This document shows, in pieces, positions 54,604 to 64,000 of a stretch of 64,000 nt of DNA. The position numbers and the translations under genes are program-made. The notes under the pieces were generated by a model. It worked only from the letters and a program-made list of their open reading frames with translations, did no database searches and was not told where the DNA came from. Each line of letters opens with the position of its first letter. The stretch's first letter is position 1. The DNA lies in the NCBI GenBank assembly GCA_023853785.1, contig JAJIRX010000730.1:124001-188000 (forward strand). The letters are read 5' to 3'. The stretch comes from Psilocybe azurescens. Taxonomy: Eukaryota; Basidiomycota; Agaricomycetes; Agaricales; Agrocybaceae.

Positions 54604-57600
54604 TTAACTATCAGCAATAGAAACATCATCTAAAAAAGTGATAAAGGAGTCCATATCAACGTCTGCATCATCAACCGCCAAGTCATCCACTTCGACGATG
54701 TCGATATCGATTTGCGTAATCCCGAGTATATCCCTTGCCCATGCAGGAGCAGGGGTATCTTCATTAAGAGATGAATTGCGGCCTTTACGTCGTCCATAAA
54801 AGAGAGCACCACTAAAGCCAGGAAGTCGACTTGTTTGCAGAAGGCGCCGGGCTATCTGTTCGTGAATTTTGTTACGGTATTGCCATCGAGTAGATATCTC
54901 AAAGGCAAGAGGGATTGACCATGATGTTGGCACTGACAGCTCGGTAGTGGTCGACATGGTCATCATACATAAAAGTTAATAAACGCCGGATTTCTACGTT
55001 TAGACGAAGAAGTTCTTCTTTAGCTCGTTTGATTTGAAAATACATCACCATAGCTTCACAGTTAGCTGGCTGAGCCCATTCCAGCGTCCGGATATCTTGT
55101 CGTGTATCTCGCAATAGGTCGAAATCGGCGAGGTTGACAGCAGTAATGACGGACTCCCAAGTCAACACAACTCGCGGTGGGACCATCAAGGCCGCTGCCT
55201 CATTGTAACGTTTCAATGCGGATTGGATTGCACCAGCTCTGGTCTTGAGAGATTTGCTGATCTTCTCGCCAAGCTTGTAGCCTAATGTTGAGAATAAGTA
55301 TGAGATCTCAGAACAGATGTCCTGCCACGTACCTACGCCACTCATCCCCAGCTTTTTCATTTCGAAAAGGCGCTGGACCACCAGCCTCTCCAGATCGTCC
55401 AGAGCCCTGCGGTACTTACGTTCACGGAGAATAACCAAGGCTTCCTCGTATTCCTGCATACTGGGTGTCCATCTAACAGCGATATTCCACTCCTCTTCGT
55501 ATCGAAGCACTTCTTCATTCTTGGCGGCCCAGCGCTGGTATGTGGTACGATACTGGGTAGTGATCTGTGTGATCTGCTTCCCAGTATATCCTTCCTGGAT
55601 CATAAGGCGATCACGATCATTGAAACGAGCCATCGAGGCTTCACTCTTCTGTCTGACAAATTAGTAAATAAGATAGACAACAGAAGGGAGACATTATCTA
55701 CTATACATACCTGAGGGAATCCAAATCGAATAAGAGCTCCACGTACTCTGCCTTTGCATGTTCATCTGCAGGCTCTGTGCCGTAGGACGCCGCCAGGTAT
55801 TCACGTTCGCTCTTGAGGTACCCTTCGTAGTCCGCAGCTCCGATATTGAGCTTTGTGGACAGCTCAGCCAGGTGAGGCGTATCAATCGCGATTCTCTCCA
55901 GTGCCTGGCGATAGTTTTCGTGAGATGAAATTTCCTAAGAGGGCCAATTAGACACCAGACACCACCAATACGGCCAGAACAGTGACTTACCTGAGGTCGT
56001 ATGCTTGTCGAGGTCGCAAAAGTGAAAATGTTCATCGATATGCTGCTCTCGATGATATGGAGTCGCCAAACGGGTAACGGAAGCAAGTTCATTGAGCGGC
56101 CAAAAGTGCATTCGCACTCCTCGAAGTCCTCCATACCCACGCCGTCAACGTAGATAGGATGCCAGTGAACTTGACAGAAACGATTATGGGCATGTCCATG
56201 AAACGCAGGGACTACGCCACTAAGATTCAGGGCAGCCATTTTCGTGCCAAGGCAGCTCTTTTTGAGAGTGGTGACAAATGCACACATGATATCGTATGCG
56301 AGGCATATGTCAGATCCGAAGTCTTGGAATAATCGGTTGACAATGGCCAGGGGATATTTCATTCTAGATTAGTCAACATGAGTTTGAGAACTAAGGATCT
56401 GCTAAAAATGGAGACGTACAGTTCGCCACTCCGAATCATGTCACACATGACAAGGACCTGCCCATGACGGCAGACAACCAAGAAAATGCCAGCAATAGCG
56501 AATAAGGAATACATTTTCTTTCGGGCTTCAGGGCCAGCATTTCTCCAACGATCGACGCAGGCATTGATGCATTGCGCCAATCCATCGTGCTCCAAAACGT
56601 TAAGCCAAGCAACTTCTTCATTATCAAGATCCTCCAGTCCGTCGCAATCTGGATGAACACCTGGCGGCATTGTCCCTGGCGGTGGCTGAGCTCCGTCGTC
56701 TGTTCTGGGGTCTGCATCACTGATAGACTGAATGGGGCGATATCAGGGCGGATTTACAACCGCTGATGGTCGCGGATGTTGGTCGGCTGATGATTTCTGA
56801 GTACGAGGAGAGACCTAGGACCATACTTAGACAGTTCCTATATGTGAGATATATTCAAACACACCTTTTTCACCTCTTCCTTGAATAAGTCCACTTCTTC
56901 TGATGAAATCCAGCGTCGAGACGTTGATTTACGAGTGTCTGTGCGAACTGAGCCAGTACGAAACACGCTGTCGACAAGCTTGAGAGAGTTGTTACCATCC
57001 ATGGCGGCAAGGAGGCGAATTTCAAGGCGGTTCGTCCTCTACCTCGTAGAGGCATGGAGGACAGATATTTTGTGTGTCCCAGCTTTCCCCGCGCTTCAAT
57101 TCGGGCGCTAACGATCTTCTTGACAGCTCGTATAATCTCAAGGTAACAATCATAGGCATTGCTGAGCTGATCAGCAAGATAGGGCATATGAGGAATCTAG
57201 AGGAGTCAACAACGGAAATGTAGGAAAGGATCCAAGGGAACTTACAGCATGATAGAAATCCAGAGCTTTCGCGAAATGCATTGATGCTAAATCGGGGACA
57301 TACACATCGTAACTGCCTGTAAAAGCGCGAGACTTTCGATCGTAAATCCTAAGCGGGGTTGATCAGGAGATACCGGAATGATGCCAGACTCGATGAGAGT
57401 AACAGCAGCAGATATCGCATCCGTTGTGAAAAGAAAAGGACGGTGTCCTCGGCCTGTCAAAGATGTTAGTGTTATTCTCAGTAAGAAAATCTGCAACTAC
57501 CTTCCAAAGAAATGACTTCAATTGTCCAGGGAACCTGATTTCTGCCCTCCAGCGTTTCTGGTAGGCAGACCTTGCGATTGGAATTTGAGGAATGCGTTGA

Positions 57601-58132
57601 CAAGGTGGGGCAGCACAGATTTCCAGGCCTGGATCTGACGTTCCACTCGGTCCTTTCGCGTGCGATGGTCCTTCCGTTTTCTAGGGACTGCGCCGTTAAA
57701 TCCAATAACGAATAGGATGAAAAACACGTACTGCTCCGCAAGAGTATCCAAAAACAAGTCTTGCAAACGAACCTCCCCCCCCGCATGACTTGAAAAAATC
57801 CTTCTTCTCCAGGAGGTGGCCGAGAAAAAGCAGTGTCGTCCTCGTCGATCCATGCGCCATCAGTCATATCCACATCGTTCTCAGCTGCGCAGAGGAGATC
57901 CTCACGTTCTTGAAAACTGAGGGCTTGGACGCTGTAAGTTAAAGTAAAAAGGGATAGCAACGACTACTTACTTGCGATTTGGCGCCTGATACCGGCTTTT
58001 GTCAGCTGCGAGCTGCTGTGCTGATTTGTTGAGCTTGACGCGCTTTCGGGTGGGCTGCTGGGTTTGTCGGTTTCCAAAGCTGGTGCCACAGACTACAGTA
58101 ACACCGCTAGAAAGACCTGACCTCTTGGACAT
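54604..58132 (-). pseudogene. KDZ transposase, probably damaged
   Basis: Start MSKRSGLSSGVTVVCGTSFG at 58132, inside the right terminal repeat. Next exon SFQEREDLLCAAENDVDMTD, then KRKDHRTRKDRVERQIQAW, CPPCLYEVEDEPP and MDGNNSLKLVDSVFRTGS. The KDZ core follows: CINACVDRWRNAGPEARKKM, FLVVCRHGQVLVMCDMIRSG, YPLAIVNRLFQDFGSDICLA, GVVPAFHGHAHNRFCQVHWH and GVGMEDFEECECTFGRS. Coiled-coil C-terminus with RRLLTFMYDDHVDHYRAV ends in an acidic tail at 54604. Conserved Asp (YD), His and Glu residues of the RNase H-like core are present. Frame changes at an 8-C run (57775-57782) and near 57570 and 57045 cannot all be introns, so it is likely inactive. Confidence 0.88.
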
Positions 58133-59248
58133 AGAGAAAACCAAGAGCGCTGAGGAAGACTTACAAGCAAGCAAGAGGAGAGATACATGGAGGAGAGATA
58201 CATGGAGGAGGCTGAAGACCGGCGGGTTCTCACGCTCAACGTTTCTCGCATCGAAATGGGCAGCGCCACATGAGTGTTGAGAACCGGATTAGGAATATAG
58301 TCTGTGAAGATTGTGAGTAAGGGCGTAGCCGTTTCTCGCATCAAAAATCGGCAGCGCCACATGAGTGTTGAGAACCAAATTAGGATGTCTTGGGTGTCAA
58401 AATCTGACAGATACGTGAGGGTAGTGGCACACGTCAAACGTGGGCGCCCTGCAAAAATGGAGCACTAACCTAACTTGGAAAGAATAGCAAGCATTGCTCA
58501 CCGACGTTGAGGATGGTGAGCAAGTAGTAAGTAGCTTTATCACAATGAACTGGGACTGACTAGATGTAATACCTTGAATATTGAATGTACATTTATTTTC
58601 TATGCTGTAATTACAATACACAACACTAAGGGAACATGCAGTAGGGTGGATTCGAAGGTGGGAGGCGATGATGGACAGAAAGGGAAGGGAGGGGCGGTGA
58701 TGGGAGGCGGGACAGGAGGCAGAACAGGAGGCAGAACAGGAGGCGGGACGGGACGAGAGGCGGACAGAACGGGAGGCGCGGGACGGAACATGTGTCAATT
58801 CAGGACACGGGATAGAAATGACACATTGACCGAGCGGTGAGCGGGCGGCAATGCCGAGAATCGGGTAGTGTCGGGAGGAAGGGCGGGGAAATGTTGCCGA
58901 GCATTGTAATGCATGACAGGCGGCTACCAGACCTACAGTACCTGACGATAGATAATCTACCGAAGATAATCTGGATCTTATTATCTATTTAATCTTGTCT
59001 AATCTACTATCTCTGCAATCGATTATCTTGTCTAATCTAATATCTTGTCTAATCTACAACGTTGAAGAGGAAAAGTAGAAAAGTGGGTATTTAGGCATAG
59101 GAATATTGGAGGGTAAGAGGAATTAGCGAAAGCCAGGCTAACTAGGTGGCGCGATTTGATCGGTTCTTGCCAGCTAATTAGGCACCGGGGTGGGAACCTT
59201 AGGTGTATATTTTGGGAATGTGCCTAGGGTTTTGCAATTAGCTGTAAG
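58032..59248 (-). repeat. Right terminal inverted repeat of the KDZ element
   Basis: 1.2 kb, complement of the left repeat without the mariner-like insertion. It holds the transposase start codon and first exon to the sequence CACCCGAAAGCG, plus the same CATGTGGCGCTGCC subterminal motifs. The transposase promoter must lie within this repeat. Confidence 0.9.
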
Positions 59249-59256
59249 GGGGAGCC

Positions 59257-59972
59257 GATTCCGAAACTTGCGTAAACCTGAGATCCGGCGACGTCGCTTT
59301 TAGGCTGCTTTTTTGATGGCGCTTTTCGCTTCGCTTGTCTCAAAATCAGAGAGAGCTCAAAAACGATACCAGGTTGTACGTATTACTGTTACACGCATTG
59401 TATCGATCGTAAGTGTTACTCCGCGAGTACAAGTCCGGTTAACCAGAGACACAAACCAGAAAGCTTTGAACGGGTTTGAAATTTTGGTGGCACAGCTCGG
59501 CAGTATGGAAGTAATTCAAGCCCTGGCAGGTTCTTTGCACGATGAAATGATACTTCAGTAAGACAGCACCCAGTCCCACAATTCGACACATGTATTGCTG
59601 AAATAATATTAATTTGTCTTTTAATAAGTTTTTGAATCCTCATTGCAATGTATCATGCCAATATTGTGCTTGTTTCTAAGTACTGGAAGAAAACCGGCTG
59701 AATGTTCGGCGGCAACATTACCTGACGAATGTTGTTGTTGTTGTACCTGATTCTGCCGCCGTCATTATGTCCATTTTTAGATTACTGAGATCAACTTCCG
59801 AGCTGTCGGAGCTTGAATCTAAATTGGAAACATCACACCAATTCAACGCTTGGCGAACGCGGCCTGACACGGACGTGTGAATAGGTATATTTCTTATAAA
59901 CTCAAATTATCACGCTTCCTCTTCCCTTCTATGCACAAGTGGGACACCAGTCCGAAAGCATCACAGATGTTC
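59257..59972. other. Spacer between KDZ element and F-box-like genes
   Basis: One 82-aa plus ORF at 59313-59561 without features. AT-rich around 59590-59660. A TATATTTC box at about 59886 could serve the gene that follows. Confidence 0.35.
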
Positions 59973-61397
59973 ATGGTCCTCTCTCCCGAACCTCGAGCTT
60001 TCCAGGCGTTCCCTACCCTACCGGTCGAGCTTGTTGATGACATTGTCGACAAGGCCTGCAGAATGCTCGATAAATCCAGTGTGTCCTCAATCGCCCTCAC
60101 ATCCCACTCCTTTCGTATTCGTGCAAACAGGTCCCGCTTCTCGTCACTCGTTCTTTCTGGCAACAAACGCAACATACCACATACAGCCAGGGTATTACAA
60201 CTCTCGCAAATGTCATTCGCAGCGGACAATCCATTACCACAACGCCGGGTATATGCACATTCGCCACATCCTTCACTCTTACGATAACTGGTTACGATTT
60301 CATGGTTAAACCTATCCTCAACAATGGCTGCCTGGCCTTCATTTTCAATAACTTGTTCCGGCCACTCCCTCCGTCTGCTTCAAGTTTGGCATCTGCTGGT
60401 GGAACTCGTTCTCTATTCTTGCACATATCTCACACTAGCCGTCGCAAGCATGCCCGCCCTGACAGAGTGAGCTGGGGCGCAATAAATTCAGAGCTCCGAC
60501 AGGCTCTCGAAAATCTTCTTCGATTCTCAGAACTAAACCGATTCAGTGTTGAGGCGATGTGTGATATACCAAGCGATTTCCTCCAGGGCTCAAAACTCAA
60601 ACACCTCTCTCTTCGACGGGTCTCTATAACGCCGACATCCCTTAACTGTGATAGTACGACACCCGAGAAATCCGCAATCATACTGAAATCTCTTGATATC
60701 GACAACTCTATTTCATGGAAAGATATCAAAATGGTAACGCATCCTCACTTCAATGCTTCCGTCTCCCCTTGCAACACGCTTTCGGGCCTCACACAATTAT
60801 CAATGGAAGCTGTAGGCGCAGATACCTACAAGAATCTGAACGAAGTTCTCCGAAATGCTCCAGCACTTCGATTGTTGGCTTTGAGGCTGTCTTTTGGTCT
60901 GAGTAAGTCGTTCGAGCCTGCCTTGTGTTGTAAAGTGACAGATACCTTTTGTATATACAAGGAGACTACATATCGAACCAAGACAGCTTCACAATCAATT
61001 ACGGACATCTTGAACAACTCAAGTCCATTTCATTCACGGTTTTTAGCAACACGCCTCTTTCCCTAGTAAACCATCTTCTTAAGCACGACATCCCGTTAAG
61101 TCTCAGTGACCTCTCTATAACAATCCCATACCGGGCCTGCAACCCTGCCTGGCGACCAGTTATAGAAAATCTCCAGTCAATCAATATTAATGTTCTGGAC
61201 AACCATCTTGCCTACGCTTTTTTGATTTCATCAGGCACATTCACATCATCATAGAGGTCGAAGTACCAGGCCATTACCACAGTGAATACAGAACTTCGAG
61301 CTATTTGGCACAGTGGTGCAGCTATGTAAGGAGTCAAGTCCCGTTATTACTGGAGAAGAGGCCAGAGATGGATGTTCGCGTGGTGTGGAAAAAATGA
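59973..61397 (+). pseudogene. F-box-like protein, frameshifted copy A
   Basis: N-terminus FPTLPVELVDDIVDKACRML and SVSSIALTSHSFRIRANRSR, an F-box-like module. A missing base near 60190 (compared with 23153-24529) shifts frame; the reading resumes as FATSFTLTITGYDFMVKPIL and continues to LRNAPALRLLALRLSFGL. A GTAAGT...ACAAG intron (60903-60960) leads to GDYISNQDSFTINYGHLEQL and LLKHDIPLSLSDLSI. A stop near 61254 precedes the end SQVPLLLEKRPEMDVRVVW. LRR-like C-terminal half. Tandem with 62216. Confidence 0.75.
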
Positions 61398-62215
61398 ACG
61401 TTTCCTGTTTTTTTTTTTTAAAAAAAATAATTTATTATTATTATTTTTTGGTATGTATATATATCGTGCTCTAAATGCTGTCTGTGTATGTAAGTATGTG
61501 AAATTGAACATGACGTACATAGCAGAACGGTTTTAAATACTGTTGAAACATATCCTCATTTCCCAGCTATTAGTGGGAACCGACAGACAAACAGTATGCG
61601 CCCTGTTCGTGTTCGGTCATTGGCCCTGGGAAGTTATCCGGATGTGGTTATGCCAGGCTTTACTAAAATACAATCGTAGAAAGGTTCTAGAACTTACTTT
61701 GCGTGACTTTTAAACTATCTACTAATAGAAACGAAATTTTGAAAGATATAAAAAAGAAATCATGGCGGGAATGTCGCTTAAACGCTGCCTGCGCATCTCC
61801 CCATTTCGTGAGAGTCGGGTGAGGAGTCTGTAACAGCTCTACATATCCTGGTGGAGCTTACTAAATGTAAACCCCCAATTATGTGCTAATAGACGCTTCT
61901 ATGTGCATAGATAAAATTGAATTCGGAAGATAAACAAGGAATCGTGGAAAACGAAAGAGGAAGAGGAAGAAAAAGATAGGAAGTGAGGCTTAAACGCTAC
62001 CAGCGTTCGTAACAGTTATTTATTTACCGATAGATTGAAGTATCATGATTGGCATATGTGGCTACTATTTAAAGCGCCCACTATTAGGGAGTGTTCTCGA
62101 CTTGCTATATAGAAAAGAGTCAGAGTGGGCCCAGCCCTGATTCTCAACATCATTTTACCGCTCTATTAGAGCGTGCTGAGCCATTCAGACTTCCTTTAGC
62201 CAACTTGGAGCGTTC
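61398..62215. other. Intergenic region between F-box-like copies
   Basis: AT-rich with a T8-10/A8/TTA simple repeat at 61410-61450. Two loosely similar blocks around 61735-61850 and 61905-62025 both contain GCTTAAACGCT and GTAACAG, perhaps a decayed promoter duplication. No gene. Confidence 0.4.
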
Positions 62216-63685
62216 ATGTCTCTCTCTCCAGATGCAGAACCGACCCAGGTACTCCCTGCATTACCTGTTGAACTCATTGATGATATCATCGATGAGGCGT
62301 CTAGAACACTGGACGTATCCAGTGTCTCCTCCATCGCACTCACATCGCATTCCTTTCGCATTCGCGCAAATAAAACCCGATTTTCATCCCTCGTACCATA
62401 TCGTAAAGAAGGGTACGACATAAAGCACCACATCCAAGAGGCTCCAGAGTCTCGCAGATATTATTAGCAGTGGACGGTCCATCTACGCGATGCCTGGCGT
62501 ATGCGAATTCGCTACATCCTTCTCTCTGCATATGATAGGCTACTACGATCTGGTTATGCCAGCTCTCAACAATGGCAACCTCGTGTATATCTTCAACCAC
62601 CTATTTCGGACATCCGACGCCACGTATACTCAATCGACAACTCGCTCTCTCTCTCGCTTTGTGTATATCGTTGGAACCGTGCCAGTGAAGACGAATACTC
62701 TAATGACGGAGACGGTGATGAAGATCTGCGCTATGAGGAATTGAGTTGGAGGTCAATGAATTTAGACCTTGCAACATGTATTCAAGATCTTATTCAGCTC
62801 TCAGAACTAAACCGGCTCAGTCTCAAATGGATGCGACACATACCGCGAGATCTTCTCCGGGGATCAAATATAAAATATCTCCAACTTCATGGGGTTTCCG
62901 TAGCGCAACCAGGATCCTACCATAGAAATGAAGATACAGCGTACGGGGAACCTTTTCTGCTGGAATCCTTGTCTATTGACAGCTTCGTATCTTTACGGAT
63001 ATCGGGCTAATGACTCTACCAAGCTATCAAGATTCAGCCTCTACTCACAACTTATTTCCTTGCCTCACACGGCTTACCGTTAGCGTCTCGCATTCCAACT
63101 TTTTCAAGGAACTCGACAAGGTCCTCTACAACGCACCGGATCTTCTATCGTTAGCTGTTAGTCTATTTATTGATTACGGTAGGTTATTCGTAAGCCAGCT
63201 TTTGATATAAAAATAGCATAATGACTCTGCCCACTCTTAAAGATGACTACGTGACCCACCAAGACATCTGTGCAATTAATTACGGTCATATTTCATACCT
63301 CCAGTCCATTTCTCTGACGATTGGTACCAGGGTACCTCCTCCACTAATAAACCACCTCCTCAAACACGAACTTCCGCCATATCTCAACGAACTCCACATA
63401 ACACTTCGTCATTGGACTCATGACCCCTTGCGGGCACCAGTCATAAAATATCTCGAAGAACTCGATCTGAGGATCCTGGACAAACATCTAACTCACCCTT
63501 CGTTCGATTCCATCACGCAGATACACATCACCACAATGATCACATTTCCGAAGGTCTACAACTTAGAACAGAAAACACAGAGATATTTGACTCAGTGGTG
63601 CAGTTATATAAGGAGTCAAGTCCCGTTATTGCTGGAGAAGAAGGCCGGTATGGAGGTTCACGTAGTGTGGGGAGACTCAGATTGA
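62216..63685 (+). pseudogene. F-box-like protein, frameshifted copy B
   Basis: Start MSLSPDAEPTQVLPALPVEL at 62216, then DDIIDEASRTLDVSSVSSIA and HSFRIRANKTRFSSLV. A frameshift near 62400 leads to MPGVCEFATSFSLHMIGYYD and a second near 62690 to LIQLSELNRLSLKWMRHIPR. After a stop at 63009 the sequence continues FKELDKVLYNAPDLLSLAVS, a short intron (63179-63217), and a 150-aa last exon ending SQVPLLLEKKAGMEVHVVW. Same architecture as copy A, suggesting tandem duplication before decay. Confidence 0.77.
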
Positions 63686-64000
63686 ACGGTCTTGAATTTA
63701 AATTTTCGTCTTGCCACTTCCTGTATGTACACTTCGCAAGCTAGACTACTACTACTCAATTCGTATGGAATCAAGGAGCCGACGAGAGTTGTCGATAATA
63801 ACAGAACATAAATCTCGTGTCACCTAAATGCGTACTTAGACTACCAAAGGTGCGTCTTAAGTGGCGGATGAGCGCGCTGTTGCGTATAGTGTCCCCTTTT
63901 ACTGATCAGTTGAACGAGGACATGAGCCATCTTAGACTGTCATGAAAAATAAAGTGATTGCAGCAAGTTCGTGATATAATTTGTCGCGGAATTATCTCAC
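63686..64000. other. 3' flank, no gene seen
   Basis: No supported ORF. An AATAAA (about 63947) could be the polyadenylation signal of a neighbouring gene. Confidence 0.35.

Larger units (their letters stand above)
48469..59256 (-). mobile_element. Large KDZ transposon with 1.2-kb terminal inverted repeats
   Basis: Terminal repeats (48478-50103 and 58032-59248) enclose a KDZ transposase gene and two further genes, all on the minus strand. The outermost matching ends are GGCTC...CTTACAGCTAATTGCA and the complement. The left repeat is longer only because of a 410-bp insertion. The expected 8-bp duplication is not seen at either proposed edge (AATGCCTA versus GATTCCGA), so flanks have changed or the exact ends differ slightly. 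KDZ elements are known from mushrooms (Iyer and colleagues), often with accessory genes. Confidence 0.88.

Noticed and set aside
48461..59264. 8-bp TSD for the large KDZ element
   Set aside because: The flanks AATGCCTA and GATTCCGA (or those from an edge at 48478/59248) do not match, so no TSD is claimed.

Overview
This window looks like a transposon-rich piece of a mushroom-forming fungus (Agaricomycetes). The evidence is short GT-AG introns, a NACHT-WD40 gene with a highly repetitive propeller array, a DUF6533-type membrane protein gene, and several elements carrying KDZ-type (Kyakuja-Dileera-Zisupton) transposase sequence. The species cannot be told from the sequence alone. Almost every recognisable gene is broken by frameshifts or stops. 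The DUF6533 gene and two unknown genes inside a large KDZ element look least damaged. Layout, 0-10.5 kb: a foldback element with TA ends (86-628), then a minisatellite, then a decayed Ty1/copia retrotransposon (1037-10490) with 208-bp LTRs and a half-tRNA-iMet type primer-binding site. Two copies of one non-autonomous element, in opposite orientations, interrupt its gag and integrase. Both have clear 8-bp target duplications, subterminal arrays of short GTCC/GGAC palindromes, a G-rich minisatellite core and an embedded tRNA-like Pol III unit. 10.5-17.8 kb: a large inverted repeat built from about 175-bp tandem units. Its outer 1.63-kb arms are almost identical. One arm is split by a third element with the same termini and 8-bp TSD; this one still carries a piece of a KDZ-associated (CxC6-like) protein and so ties the whole family to KDZ elements. 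17.8-32 kb: mostly non-coding, with a TA-flanked inverted-repeat element, a solo gypsy LTR with an exact CAAGG duplication, an F-box-like pseudogene, and a 3'-truncated Ty3/gypsy element on the minus strand whose surviving LTR sits in a second F-box-like fragment. 32-43 kb: a minus-strand NACHT NTPase-WD40 pseudogene (NLR-like) with about 20 nearly identical WD repeats. Its 5' end and promoter region are duplicated 4.9 kb upstream, with an FHA-domain (SLMAP/Far10-like) pseudogene between the copies. 43-48 kb: unrecognised sequence, then a DUF6533 membrane protein gene with a truncated tandem copy. 48.5-59.3 kb: a 10.8-kb KDZ element with 1.2-kb terminal inverted repeats, a damaged KDZ transposase gene that starts inside the right repeat, and two accessory genes of unknown function. 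The left repeat carries a small Tc1/mariner-like insertion whose empty site is preserved in the right repeat. 59.9-63.7 kb: two tandem F-box-like pseudogenes related to those at 24 and 31 kb. Best candidates for something undescribed: the KDZ-derived elements with tRNA-like units, the accessory genes of the KDZ element with transcription start exons in both repeats, and the satellite palindrome whose homogenised part ends exactly at a transposon insertion.
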